A stretch of 64,000 bases of DNA from Salininema proteolyticum (GTDB taxonomy: Bacteria > Actinomycetota > Actinomycetes > Mycobacteriales > Micromonosporaceae): contig NZ_JBHUNX010000001.1 of assembly GCF_042685645.1 (NCBI RefSeq), positions 62,001 through 126,000 of the forward strand. Direction: 5' to 3'. Shown here in pieces: positions 44,243 through 52,717 of the stretch. The notes under the pieces are model-generated. The model did not search any database and had not been told where the DNA came from. It saw nothing but the letters and a program-made list of their open reading frames with translations. How positions within the stretch are numbered: the first letter of the stretch is position 1; each line of letters opens with the position of its first letter. The position numbers were made by a program, and so were the translations under genes.

Positions 44243-45070
44243 CGCGTGCCGAGTGGACCACCGGTCATCACCGGAGACCGCACGAGACATCGGCGTCGAC
44301 CGGGGCGCCGGCCTCAGCGGTGATCCGGTGATCACGCTGGCGGCATCCCCGACTGTTGTTCTCCGGGGAAGTGCGCCGATCGCCACTCACGCCTCATGGG
44401 TCTGTTCGCCAAGTCGAACTGCAATCCCATTGCGCGCCACCGCGATTCGACGGCCGTGCCTTGGTCCGCGGGTACGCGTCTACGCCGTTTCCGGCCAAGG
44501 TTCGCGTCGACGTGCTGACCCGTCTACCGGCCAACCGCCGAACCCTCTCCGGCCAGATCGTGATTTCCCTGGTAGAGGGCTTTATTGAACGGCATTGGGT
44601 CTAGGCCCAGCCCCAATCCCGAGCCGAGACCCAACCCAGGGCCGGCGGGTGCCTTCTCGCACAAGCGAGACACGGTACCGATCGCCTCGTCCGGGCAGTC
44701 AACACCGCCCAGGCCGCCGACGATATACCTAGCATGACTCCGGGCCCTGGCCAGCGGGGAAGGATTCGAGTGCGATCGCGTATCTGTCATGGCGTTCAGT
44801 CCATGGTCCGCACCGCCGGTGACCGGCTTTCTCAATCACCCGGGAACGGTCGGCGATTGCCGGGCCCCGCGCTGCCGCCCTCCATCCGATTACCCCGTGC
44901 GGCGGCCTGTGCGAACCTCCCCATCTCAACTCGACAACCTCGGGGACAAGAAACGGACGATCCGCCCGGGGCATCGACGCACCCGATTCGACACGGAGTT
45001 GTCGGCGCCGCCCGATAGGGTCCGAAGGAAAGCGGCGAAGGCCGAACCTCAATAGAAGGATGAATCCGTT
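44243..45070. other. Intergenic region with a low-complexity stretch, no gene supported
   Basis: About 830 bases. Around 44598-44650 there is a run of CCCA/CCGA-type repeats giving Leu-Gly repeats on the reverse strand. Several overlapping open frames exist but none has family features or a ribosome binding site. Possibly decayed sequence. Confidence 0.45.
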
Positions 45071-45754
45071 ATGGACATAATTCTCATCGCAGGCCTGTGG
45101 CTCCGTTCCTCCGCCTGGGATCAGGTTGCGAGAGCGTTGAAGGAATATGGGCACAACCCCGTCCCCGTCTCTCTGCCCGGAGTGGATGACAATGCTTCGA
45201 ACGCCACCCTGGACGACCAGGTCGCGGCTGTCGTCGGCGCCGTCGATAAAGCCGACAGCCCCGTTGTGGTGGGGCATTCAGCTGCGAGCGGGCTGGCATG
45301 GCTTGCGGCCGACCGGCGCCCTAAGGCGGTCCGTCGTTCGGTGATGGTGGGAGGCTTCCCCGGCGCCGCAGGCGGGAAGTACGCCGACTTCTTCCCTATT
45401 GTCGACGGCAAGATGCCCTTCCCGGGGTGGGAGCCGTTCGACGGTCCCGACTCGGTCGATCTGGACGAGGAGGCGAAGGACGGCCTTGCCTCAGGCATGG
45501 TTCCAGTGCCTGAGGGAGTTGCGAATGGAATAGTCCACTACCAGGACGAGCACCGTTTCAACGTCCCAGTCAGCCTGGTCTGTCCCGAGTACAGCGCAGC
45601 GGACGCCGAGTCCTGGGTGAAAGCCGGGGATATTTCGGAGCTACCCGCCGCCTGCTCAATCGACTACGTCGACATTGACTCCGGACACTGGCCTATGATC
45701 ACCCGACCAGTGGAGCTCGCCCGCGTTCTCCACGAAACAGCGGTCAATGCTTAG
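45071..45754 (+). CDS. Alpha/beta hydrolase
   Basis: 227 residues: a strand MDIILIAGLWLRSSAWDQV with the oxyanion-hole region, nucleophile motif VVGHSAASGLAW (Ser near residue 78) and a C-terminal DIDSGHWPMITRP holding the catalytic His. Typical of small esterases or proteases of the AB_hydrolase fold; substrate unknown. The ISAzo13-family element is inserted right at its stop codon: the TAG is made from target bases plus the first IS base, and the site without the IS would also read TAG, so the protein is unchanged. Confidence 0.85.
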   Translation: MDIILIAGLWLRSSAWDQVARALKEYGHNPVPVSLPGVDDNASNATLDDQVAAVVGAVDKADSPVVVGHSAASGLAWLAADRRPKAVRRSVMVGGFPGAAGGKYADFFPIVDGKMPFPGWEPFDGPDSVDLDEEAKDGLASGMVPVPEGVANGIVHYQDEHRFNVPVSLVCPEYSAADAESWVKAGDISELPAACSIDYVDIDSGHWPMITRPVELARVLHETAVNA

Positions 45755-47060
45755 GGCTCTTGCATTTATTACTTGGCTGGTTGGCTTGTGGGTTGCTTGA
45801 TCGTGTAGTTCCATTCCCCGTGGAACTCATGGGGTTGGAGCCCGATCTCGGCTAGGTCTTGTTTCGTGGCACGGCGTCCGGTCGCGTAGACCCGTTCGTC
45901 CAGCCAAGCGGTGACGATCAGGCCGTTCTCGGTCTCGGTTCCTCCGATACGGTCAAGAACGATCTGATAGTCCTGCAACGGCTGTCCCCGCCAATTGAGG
46001 GTCACGAACGAGAACAAGCGATGCTCGATCTTGTTCCATTTGCTGGTGCCGGGCGGGAAGTGCAGCATGACGATGTCCATCTTGAGCTCGGCCGCGAGGT
46101 CGGCCAGCTCCAGCTTCCAGAGGTTGGACCGGTAGCCGTCCGAACCGCCGGCGTCTCCGACCAGGTAGAGCCGGTCGAACCCGTCGTAGAGGTCGCGACC
46201 TTCGGCATGCCACCACTGACGGATCGTGTTGGCAGCGAACTGGGCCGTCTCACGGGAGACCCCGACGCTGATCCACCCGGTGTCGGCCCCGATGTCATAG
46301 ACACCGTAGGGGATGGCTTTGGGGACGCCTGCAGGGAAGTCGTGGGCCTCAACCTCGACGGGGTTGTCTTTCGGACGCCATTCCCTGCCTCCGGCGGTGT
46401 AGTTGCCGACCAGTTCCTTGTTCTTGCAGTCGATGGACAGGACCGGATAACCCCTGGAGATAGCCCATGTGGTCTTGGTGTCGATGTACTCGAACTGGGC
46501 GTCGCGGTCGGGATGCTGGCCGCCCTCCCGGGTCTTCTTCGTTTTCTGTAGCCGGTAGCCCTGCTCGTGCAACAGGTTTGCGATGGCTTTGATCGAGGCG
46601 GTGAACCCCAGGCGCCGCAGTGCTTCGCGTAGTTCTTTGAGGCTCTTGCACGTCCATTTCAACGTGCTGGTCGGCTCGCCCCGCAAGGTCGGTTCAACCA
46701 GGGCTTCGAGTGTTTTGGTGATACCAGGCTGTTGGATTTCCAGGCGGGGCCGTCCGGCGCCGGGGGCGCGGACCCGGTCGGTGGCCTCCGCGCCGGCCTC
46801 GATCTCGGCCAGTCCGGTACGGACGGTGCTCTTTGACGCCCCTGATGCCTGCGCGACCACGGAAACGGCGCTCCTGTCGATACCAGTCTGGTCCAACGCC
46901 TGCGCCTCGGCTCCCAGGAACAAGCGCCACTGCCGCTCGTTGAGATGCGGTTTGATCAGCTCATACTTCGATGCCAAAACTTCCCGATTGACCATGCAAT
47001 GTTCAACGAGCGGACAAACAAACCGACTCGCACACGACCAAGTAATTCATACAAGAGCCC
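45754..47060 (-). mobile_element. ISAzo13-family insertion sequence, copy 1
   Basis: 1307 bp with terminal inverted repeats GGGCTCTTGCATTTATTACT / GGGCTCTTGTATGAATTACT, flanked by the 3-bp direct repeat TTA (45751-45753 and after the right end). Identical to copy 2 at 47829-49135 but in opposite orientation. Confidence 0.9.
45769..46995 (-). CDS. ISAzo13 family transposase, copy 1
   Basis: 408 residues. An N-terminal helix-turn-helix region (VVAQASGASKSTVRTGLAEIE) is followed by a DDE core: Asp in VLSIDCKNKELVG near residue 188, Asp in LVGDAGGSDGYRSNLWKLEL near 282 and Glu in PPGTSKWNKIEHRLFSF near 325. The latter block is diagnostic of the ISAzo13 family. Intact. Confidence 0.92.
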   Translation of the reverse strand: MVNREVLASKYELIKPHLNERQWRLFLGAEAQALDQTGIDRSAVSVVAQASGASKSTVRTGLAEIEAGAEATDRVRAPGAGRPRLEIQQPGITKTLEALVEPTLRGEPTSTLKWTCKSLKELREALRRLGFTASIKAIANLLHEQGYRLQKTKKTREGGQHPDRDAQFEYIDTKTTWAISRGYPVLSIDCKNKELVGNYTAGGREWRPKDNPVEVEAHDFPAGVPKAIPYGVYDIGADTGWISVGVSRETAQFAANTIRQWWHAEGRDLYDGFDRLYLVGDAGGSDGYRSNLWKLELADLAAELKMDIVMLHFPPGTSKWNKIEHRLFSFVTLNWRGQPLQDYQIVLDRIGGTETENGLIVTAWLDERVYATGRRATKQDLAEIGLQPHEFHGEWNYTIKQPTSQPAK

Positions 47061-47227
47061 TTAGCGCTATGGCCGTAGGTTGAGTTTCATGGAGCTTCGG
47101 CTGTCGGCAGAAGCCTTGTGCCGCTGTAAAAGTCCGGGAAGCCAATGACGGCTGTTGTCGGTGTTTTCTGTTGTGAGACAATAAAACCAGACAGCAGCCG
47201 CTCAGTCCAGCGTGATCACCGGCGCCC

Positions 47228-47772
47228 ATGAAGCCGAAACGCATCCAGCGCCTACCAGGCGGATCGAGCATCGTCCTGGCCGGACGCCTGCGCCGGCGGC
47301 TGATCGAAGCGACGATCACTATCAATGCCTCGCCGGGCAATCGCACCGGCGACTACCGGCTCCTGACCACTTTGACCGACCCCCGACCCCCGCCCGCCAC
47401 CCTGCAGGCGACCTCATTGTGCTTTGCCATGAGCGCTGGGGGATCGAGACCGTCTACGCCGAGATGAAGTCCACGCTGCTGCGCCGCCGTGTCCTGCGCG
47501 CCGGTGACGTCGACGGAATCGATCGAGAGATCTGGGCATTCCTCCTCCTCTACCAGGTAATCCGGACCGCCATGGCCCAAGCCGCCGCGCTGGACGACGG
47601 CCTGAGTGAACTCCAGATGAGTTTCACTTTCGCCATCGAGGCCGGTAAGGATCAGATCGTACGAGCGGAGGGCATTATGGCCGATGAAGAACTGCCCGTC
47701 GACACCCTCATCGCCCGCGAACTTCTAGCTCGGCCCCTGCCACCAGGACAATTGAGAACGGCCCAAGAGTAG
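47228..47772 (+). pseudogene. Remnant of an IS4-family transposase, frameshifted
   Basis: In one frame RRRLIEATITINASPGNRTGDY then RLLTTLTDP, shifting near 47390 to HPAGDLIVLCHERWGIETVY and LLLYQVIRTAMAQAAALD. HERW-IE-Y-E-K is the C-terminal motif with the catalytic Glu in IS4-type transposases (Y-(2)-R-(3)-E-(6)-K). The N-terminal two thirds, including the Asp residues, are missing. It lies between the two ISAzo13 copies. Confidence 0.78.
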
Positions 47773-47828
47773 TGAAGCGGGCGATCCCCGAACACCGAGC
47801 GATCGGAAGCATCGACCGGTGCACCTAA

Positions 47829-49135
47829 GGGCTCTTGTATGAATTACTTGGTCGTGTGCGAGTCGGTTTGTTTGTCCGCTCGTTGAACATTGCATGGTCA
47901 ATCGGGAAGTTTTGGCATCGAAGTATGAGCTGATCAAACCGCATCTCAACGAGCGGCAGTGGCGCTTGTTCCTGGGAGCCGAGGCGCAGGCGTTGGACCA
48001 GACTGGTATCGACAGGAGCGCCGTTTCCGTGGTCGCGCAGGCATCAGGGGCGTCAAAGAGCACCGTCCGTACCGGACTGGCCGAGATCGAGGCCGGCGCG
48101 GAGGCCACCGACCGGGTCCGCGCCCCCGGCGCCGGACGGCCCCGCCTGGAAATCCAACAGCCTGGTATCACCAAAACACTCGAAGCCCTGGTTGAACCGA
48201 CCTTGCGGGGCGAGCCGACCAGCACGTTGAAATGGACGTGCAAGAGCCTCAAAGAACTACGCGAAGCACTGCGGCGCCTGGGGTTCACCGCCTCGATCAA
48301 AGCCATCGCAAACCTGTTGCACGAGCAGGGCTACCGGCTACAGAAAACGAAGAAGACCCGGGAGGGCGGCCAGCATCCCGACCGCGACGCCCAGTTCGAG
48401 TACATCGACACCAAGACCACATGGGCTATCTCCAGGGGTTATCCGGTCCTGTCCATCGACTGCAAGAACAAGGAACTGGTCGGCAACTACACCGCCGGAG
48501 GCAGGGAATGGCGTCCGAAAGACAACCCCGTCGAGGTTGAGGCCCACGACTTCCCTGCAGGCGTCCCCAAAGCCATCCCCTACGGTGTCTATGACATCGG
48601 GGCCGACACCGGGTGGATCAGCGTCGGGGTCTCCCGTGAGACGGCCCAGTTCGCTGCCAACACGATCCGTCAGTGGTGGCATGCCGAAGGTCGCGACCTC
48701 TACGACGGGTTCGACCGGCTCTACCTGGTCGGAGACGCCGGCGGTTCGGACGGCTACCGGTCCAACCTCTGGAAGCTGGAGCTGGCCGACCTCGCGGCCG
48801 AGCTCAAGATGGACATCGTCATGCTGCACTTCCCGCCCGGCACCAGCAAATGGAACAAGATCGAGCATCGCTTGTTCTCGTTCGTGACCCTCAATTGGCG
48901 GGGACAGCCGTTGCAGGACTATCAGATCGTTCTTGACCGTATCGGAGGAACCGAGACCGAGAACGGCCTGATCGTCACCGCTTGGCTGGACGAACGGGTC
49001 TACGCGACCGGACGCCGTGCCACGAAACAAGACCTAGCCGAGATCGGGCTCCAACCCCATGAGTTCCACGGGGAATGGAACTACACGATCAAGCAACCCA
49101 CAAGCCAACCAGCCAAGTAATAAATGCAAGAGCCC
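47829..49135 (+). mobile_element. ISAzo13-family insertion sequence, copy 2
   Basis: 1307 bp, apparently identical to copy 1 and inverted relative to it; flanked by TAA on both sides (47826-47828 and 49136-49138), the same target triplet as copy 1 when read in element orientation. Confidence 0.9.
47894..49120 (+). CDS. ISAzo13 family transposase, copy 2
   Basis: 408 residues, identical to the protein of copy 1, with the same DDE landmarks (SIDCKNKELVG, VGDAGGSDGYR, KWNKIEHRLFSF). The complete identity shows recent transposition or gene conversion. The ATG lies 65 bp from the left end. Confidence 0.92.
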   Translation: MVNREVLASKYELIKPHLNERQWRLFLGAEAQALDQTGIDRSAVSVVAQASGASKSTVRTGLAEIEAGAEATDRVRAPGAGRPRLEIQQPGITKTLEALVEPTLRGEPTSTLKWTCKSLKELREALRRLGFTASIKAIANLLHEQGYRLQKTKKTREGGQHPDRDAQFEYIDTKTTWAISRGYPVLSIDCKNKELVGNYTAGGREWRPKDNPVEVEAHDFPAGVPKAIPYGVYDIGADTGWISVGVSRETAQFAANTIRQWWHAEGRDLYDGFDRLYLVGDAGGSDGYRSNLWKLELADLAAELKMDIVMLHFPPGTSKWNKIEHRLFSFVTLNWRGQPLQDYQIVLDRIGGTETENGLIVTAWLDERVYATGRRATKQDLAEIGLQPHEFHGEWNYTIKQPTSQPAK

Positions 49136-49364
49136 TAAAAGGCCGCCACCACAATCTCCATCACGGACACAGTCAGCAACAATGCCACCAACTTGCTGGC
49201 ATTGGAGCCAGGGTGTCCTTACCGAGATTACGGCGCTGCCAACTGACCTCGTGGATCGGCTCAACGAGCGTCGCCTTTCCGCGCCTGTCCGGGCCCGCTC
49301 GTCAAGAAGGCCTCGATCGTCTTCCGGGGACGGCGAACTGGATCGGTGGTCTACCATCACGTTC

Positions 49365-49838
49365 ATGACCACCCCTCCGATCCTCACCCTCTACTGCTCT
49401 CCGAACTCACGCAAAGTCAATCCTGTGAACGTCCCCGGCGTGGAACAACCGGATGACGGCGGTCCCGTGCATTTGAGCGTGACCTGTCCGGGTTGTGAGG
49501 AGGTATTCAAATACAAGATTCTATCCCGAGCCACCGTCGCGAAGCGCCGGTGGAACGCCGGCCTGGTCGGGATATCGGGAATGACCCTGTTCCTCTCCGG
49601 GCTCATCGTCCGCGCCATGTGGGGATGGGACATGACCCAGGCACCGAACTGGGTGACGGAGTACTTCGTGTTCACGGCCTTCCTCGGCCTCGGAGTCGGC
49701 GTTAACGCCTTGGGCTACTTCGCCTATGGGCTCTCCGGTGTACGGCCTGCGAGCGTGCTCGAGGGTTTCGGGATTCACCGAGCCGAGATGGCGAATCCCG
49801 AGCCGGACGACGTCCTCGATGATCGACGCCGAACTTGA
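49365..49838 (+). CDS. Small membrane protein with zinc-ribbon-like motif
   Basis: 157 residues: an N-terminal soluble part with VTCPGCEEVFKYKI near residue 45 and another Cys at LYCSPNS, then two helices (AGLVGISGMTLFLSGLIVRAM; FVFTAFLGLGVGVNALGYFAYGLSG) and a short acidic tail. The single CPGC suggests metal or redox binding. The ATG at 49365 is preferred because earlier in-frame sequence runs into the IS end. Unknown function. Confidence 0.65.
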   Translation: MTTPPILTLYCSPNSRKVNPVNVPGVEQPDDGGPVHLSVTCPGCEEVFKYKILSRATVAKRRWNAGLVGISGMTLFLSGLIVRAMWGWDMTQAPNWVTEYFVFTAFLGLGVGVNALGYFAYGLSGVRPASVLEGFGIHRAEMANPEPDDVLDDRRRT

Positions 49839-49869
49839 GCGCTTCTGGAACATTCCTGGGCGCCAGGGT

Positions 49870-50247
49870 TCACGCGGCGATCAAGAGGGCGCTGATCACC
49901 AACATCACGGCGGCAGTGGCACCGTGAATCCCGTAGGCGGCCGACTTCGGCCCCTTGCTGCGCAGGACGACCAGGCAGTCGCCGGCGGGGATGAAGGCGG
50001 CCGCCAGCATGAACCAGCCGAACAGGTCGGGCGACCCGTTTGCCATGAGGATGAAGATGAAAGCCCCGGAGGCGATGTCGCGGACGGCTTTCACCGACAG
50101 CCACGCCTGGAAGTTCGGGCTTCCGGTCGGGGTGTTGGGAATCCCGAAGTCGGCAGCGGTCCGGGGTGCGAACAGTTCGCGCAGGCCGATGACGATGATG
50201 CCTGCGCCGATGAGGCCGGCGAGGACGTTGGCGATGATCAGGAGCAT
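49870..50247 (-). CDS. DUF4267 membrane protein
   Basis: 125 residues with four helices: LLIIANVLAGLIGAGIIVIGLRELF, the motif APRTAADFGIP, AWLSVKAVRDIASGAFIFILM and GWFMLAAAFIPAGDCLVVL. These are the DUF4267 landmarks; function unknown. AAAGGAAG precedes the ATG. The divergent TetR gene and two operator copies between them suggest TetR repression. Confidence 0.85.
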   Translation of the reverse strand: MLLIIANVLAGLIGAGIIVIGLRELFAPRTAADFGIPNTPTGSPNFQAWLSVKAVRDIASGAFIFILMANGSPDLFGWFMLAAAFIPAGDCLVVLRSKGPKSAAYGIHGATAAVMLVISALLIAA

Positions 50248-50283
50248 GGGCGCTTCCTTTCGTGAGGGCCGGGGCGTCTCGAA

Positions 50284-50298
50284 TCTAGCACTGCTAGA
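50284..50298. promoter_or_regulatory. TetR operator site 1
   Basis: Perfect palindrome TCTAGCACTGCTAGA (7-bp arms, one central base) near the DUF4267 gene promoter. Confidence 0.75.
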
Positions 50299-50334
50299 AC
50301 TTAGGTCAATGATAATCATATCGACGACAGGAAG

Positions 50335-50349
50335 TCTAGTGCTGCTAGA
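50335..50349. promoter_or_regulatory. TetR operator site 2, overlapping the TetR -10 box
   Basis: TCTAGTGCTGCTAGA, differing from site 1 at two central-left bases. TAGAAT (50346-50351) overlaps it as -10 box of the TetR gene, suggesting autoregulation. Confidence 0.75.
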
Positions 50350-50357
50350 ATTTTTCC

Positions 50358-50936
50358 ATGTCCTCTTCCGAACGTCGCGAACGCGAACGAGCCCAACGGC
50401 ATCAACTGATCATCACCTCCGCCCGCGAACTCGCCGAGGCCGAAGGCTGGGAGGCGGTGACGACCCGAAGGCTGGCCGAAAGGGTCGAGTACAGCCAGCC
50501 GGTGCTGTACAGCCACTTCGCCAATAAGGACGCCATCCGGGACGCCGTGGCGATCGAAGGGTTCGGTGAGCTGGCGGAACTGATGCGCGAGGCCCGCAAG
50601 TCCGTCCCCGAGTCGGAGGGCATTCGCGCCATTTCCACCGCGTACCTGGATTTCGCCGCAGGGAACCCGGCGGTGTACCACGCCATGTTCGTCCTGCCGA
50701 CCCAGATGAAGTTCGCCAGCGAGGAGACGCCGGCACCGCTGCGCGCCGGGTTCGAGGAACTGGTCGGCGCCTTCGGTCCCGAGGACGGGCGGACGGCGGC
50801 ACTGGCCGAGCTCATCTGGGGATCGCTGCACGGCCTGGCCGTGCTCGCGAAGGGCGGCCGGATCCCCCCGGAGGGCGAGAAGCAGCGATTGGACCTGCTG
50901 GTCGCAATGTACTCGAACGCCCGGGACCGGCAGTGA
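50358..50936 (+). CDS. TetR family transcriptional regulator
   Basis: 192 residues. N-terminal HTH: LIITSARELAEAEGWEAVTTRRLA, then VEYSQPVLYSHFANKDAIRDAV. The C-terminal ligand domain contains YLDFAAGNPAVYHAMFVL and ELIWGSLHGLAVLAKGGRIP, as in the WHG/TetR_C_13-type group. It probably represses itself and the divergent DUF4267 gene via TCTAGCA/TGCTAGA palindromes. The -10 TAGAAT ends 6 nt before the ATG, so the mRNA is probably leaderless. Confidence 0.88.
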   Translation: MSSSERRERERAQRHQLIITSARELAEAEGWEAVTTRRLAERVEYSQPVLYSHFANKDAIRDAVAIEGFGELAELMREARKSVPESEGIRAISTAYLDFAAGNPAVYHAMFVLPTQMKFASEETPAPLRAGFEELVGAFGPEDGRTAALAELIWGSLHGLAVLAKGGRIPPEGEKQRLDLLVAMYSNARDRQ

Positions 50937-51205
50937 CTTTGAAGCCCGGCTCAAGCCTCGTGGACCACCGTTCGCGGGTCGGTCGGTTCGGCGAGGGGGC
51001 GAGCAGGTATCCGGACCGACCCCTGCCGCACTTGTACGGTGCCGCGATGGCGAGGGCCCTTCCGAGGACTTGAAGACCTGCGCCTTTGCCGAACAGAGCA
51101 GGTGGCGGCGAAGAGAACCCGGGGTGAGGGGCGGCCCTTCCCGCTCGAACAAAGACGTCGGCCGAGGCGTTGACGGGGTAATCGCGAGCGCCGGGAACGG
51201 TCTGT

Positions 51206-52657
51206 TCAGAGGCGGGGATCGGCCCTCCGGTGCCGTTCCCAGGAGGCGGTGAGGATCGTGACGGCCGACGCCAGATCGTCCGGCGGCAGGTAGAACGGGA
51301 TCCGGATCCGGTCGGCGGCGACCCCGGCGGCGGTGGTGAACACATTGCCCGGCACGACGGGGACTCCGTCCCGCGCCGCGCGATCGGCGAAGGCGCGGGC
51401 AGTGGGGCGCGGCAGCCGGATCCAGAGGTTGAGCCCGCCGTGCGGCTCCTGGTACCGCCAGTCGAGCCCCGCGTCCGTAATCGCGGAGGTCAACGCGTCC
51501 AGGGAACTCCGCAGCTGTCGGACGCGCCAGGCCCGCGAGTCCTCGTAGTGGTTCTGGAGCAGCCAGGCCGCGGCGAACTGCATGGGCGCGGGGCTGCCGA
51601 GATCGAGGGCGCTGCGTCGGGCCCGCAGGAGCGACGCGAGCGTGCGGTTGGTGTGGATCCAGCCGATTCTCAGTCCGCCCCAGAGTACTTTGGAGATGCT
51701 TCCGATCGTGATCACCGGGGAGTCGGGCGACAGCGCGGCCAACGGCGCCGACGGCTCTTGCCCTTTGAGCGGGAGGTCGGCCAGCACGCGGTCCTCCACG
51801 ACGGTGGTTCCGGCCGCGGCGGCCGCATCGAGCAGGACCTCCTTGCCCGCGTCGCTGATCGAACGCCCGGTGGGGTTCTGGAACGAGGTGACGTAGGCGG
51901 CCGACGGCGAGGTGGCCCGGATGAGCCGCGCGGCCGCGTCGACCTGCAGGCCGTCCTGCTCGACGGGCAGCGTGACGAGCCGTTGCCTACCGCGCCGGCG
52001 GATCGCGTCGATCAGCCCGGGGAAGGTCACCGTCTCGATCGCGGCCACACGGCGCGGCCGGTACAAGGCCGCCGCGACCAGCGCGAGAGCCTGTTGGGCG
52101 CCGCTGGTGACGACGATTTCCTCGGGCCGAGCGGGAATGCCGTCGTCGCGGAGCTTGCGGACGACCGCCTCCAGCAGGAGCGGGTGCCCCGACGGATAGC
52201 AGCCGCCGTCCAGCCCGGCGGACTCCGGCATCAGGTCCGGGAGTCGGCCCAGCGCGTCGAGGACGGCCGGCGCGGGGGGAGGACTGGCGATCGTGAGGTC
52301 GTGGCGGGGACGCGGGCTTTCCCGGAAAAAGTCGGCGAACGGGTCGGCGGAGGCGGCGTAGTCGCCGCTGAGGTGGGTCGCGGCGGCCACGCGGGGCGCG
52401 GCGCCCTGGCGTGCGTCCAACCATCCGTCGTCGCGGAGGTGGCGGTAGGCGGCGGCAACGGTGTTGCGCGAGACCTCTAGGGCTGCGGCCAGCGGGCGTT
52501 CGGCGGGCAGGCGGGTCCCCGGCGCGACCGATCCGGAGTCGACGAGCGACCGAAGCGCCTCGGCGAGCCGCAGGTAGCGCGGGCCGGGGCCGTCCTGCCA
52601 TCCGTAGAGTCCGGCCGTCAGGTGTTCGACGCTCAGGCGCCCTGGTCGATTCGACAT
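51206..52657 (-). CDS. MocR/PdxR-type regulator (GntR HTH plus aminotransferase domain)
   Basis: 483 residues. Residues 20-90: GntR winged helix (LRLAEALRSLVDSGSVAPGTRLPAER, SRNTVAAAYRHLRDDGWL; landmarks only). Residues 115-475: class I aminotransferase fold with the PLP lysine in GSISKVLWGGLRIGW near 320, and GAQQALALVAAAL. MocR proteins sense PLP or an amino compound through the aminotransferase domain. The divergent gene at 52718 is a PLP-dependent decarboxylase, so this regulator probably controls it through the repeats at 52659-52699. Confidence 0.88.
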   Translation of the reverse strand: MSNRPGRLSVEHLTAGLYGWQDGPGPRYLRLAEALRSLVDSGSVAPGTRLPAERPLAAALEVSRNTVAAAYRHLRDDGWLDARQGAAPRVAAATHLSGDYAASADPFADFFRESPRPRHDLTIASPPPAPAVLDALGRLPDLMPESAGLDGGCYPSGHPLLLEAVVRKLRDDGIPARPEEIVVTSGAQQALALVAAALYRPRRVAAIETVTFPGLIDAIRRRGRQRLVTLPVEQDGLQVDAAARLIRATSPSAAYVTSFQNPTGRSISDAGKEVLLDAAAAAGTTVVEDRVLADLPLKGQEPSAPLAALSPDSPVITIGSISKVLWGGLRIGWIHTNRTLASLLRARRSALDLGSPAPMQFAAAWLLQNHYEDSRAWRVRQLRSSLDALTSAITDAGLDWRYQEPHGGLNLWIRLPRPTARAFADRAARDGVPVVPGNVFTTAAGVAADRIRIPFYLPPDDLASAVTILTASWERHRRADPRL

Positions 52658-52658
52658 G

Positions 52659-52699
52659 GTGCCACTTTCTCACAAAGTGGCACTTGTTTTCCAGTGCCA
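52659..52699. promoter_or_regulatory. MocR operator and decarboxylase promoter
   Basis: GTGCCACTTT and its complement AAAGTGGCAC (52659-52683, 5-nt centre), followed by a third half-site GTGCCAGTTT (52694-52703) in direct orientation. The -35 TTGTTT (52684-52689) lies between them, 16 bp from TAGACT (52706-52711), which ends 6 nt before the ATG at 52718. The layout suits an activator. Confidence 0.78.
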
Positions 52700-52717
52700 G
52701 TTTCATAGACTCGGACT

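Noticed and set aside
44524..44835. Gly/Leu repeat open frame on the minus strand
   Set aside because: Caused by a short low-complexity DNA stretch; no start signal.
45752..45754. Gene disruption of the hydrolase by the ISAzo13 element
   Set aside because: The insertion falls in the stop codon; the reconstructed empty site also reads TAG, so the protein is unchanged.
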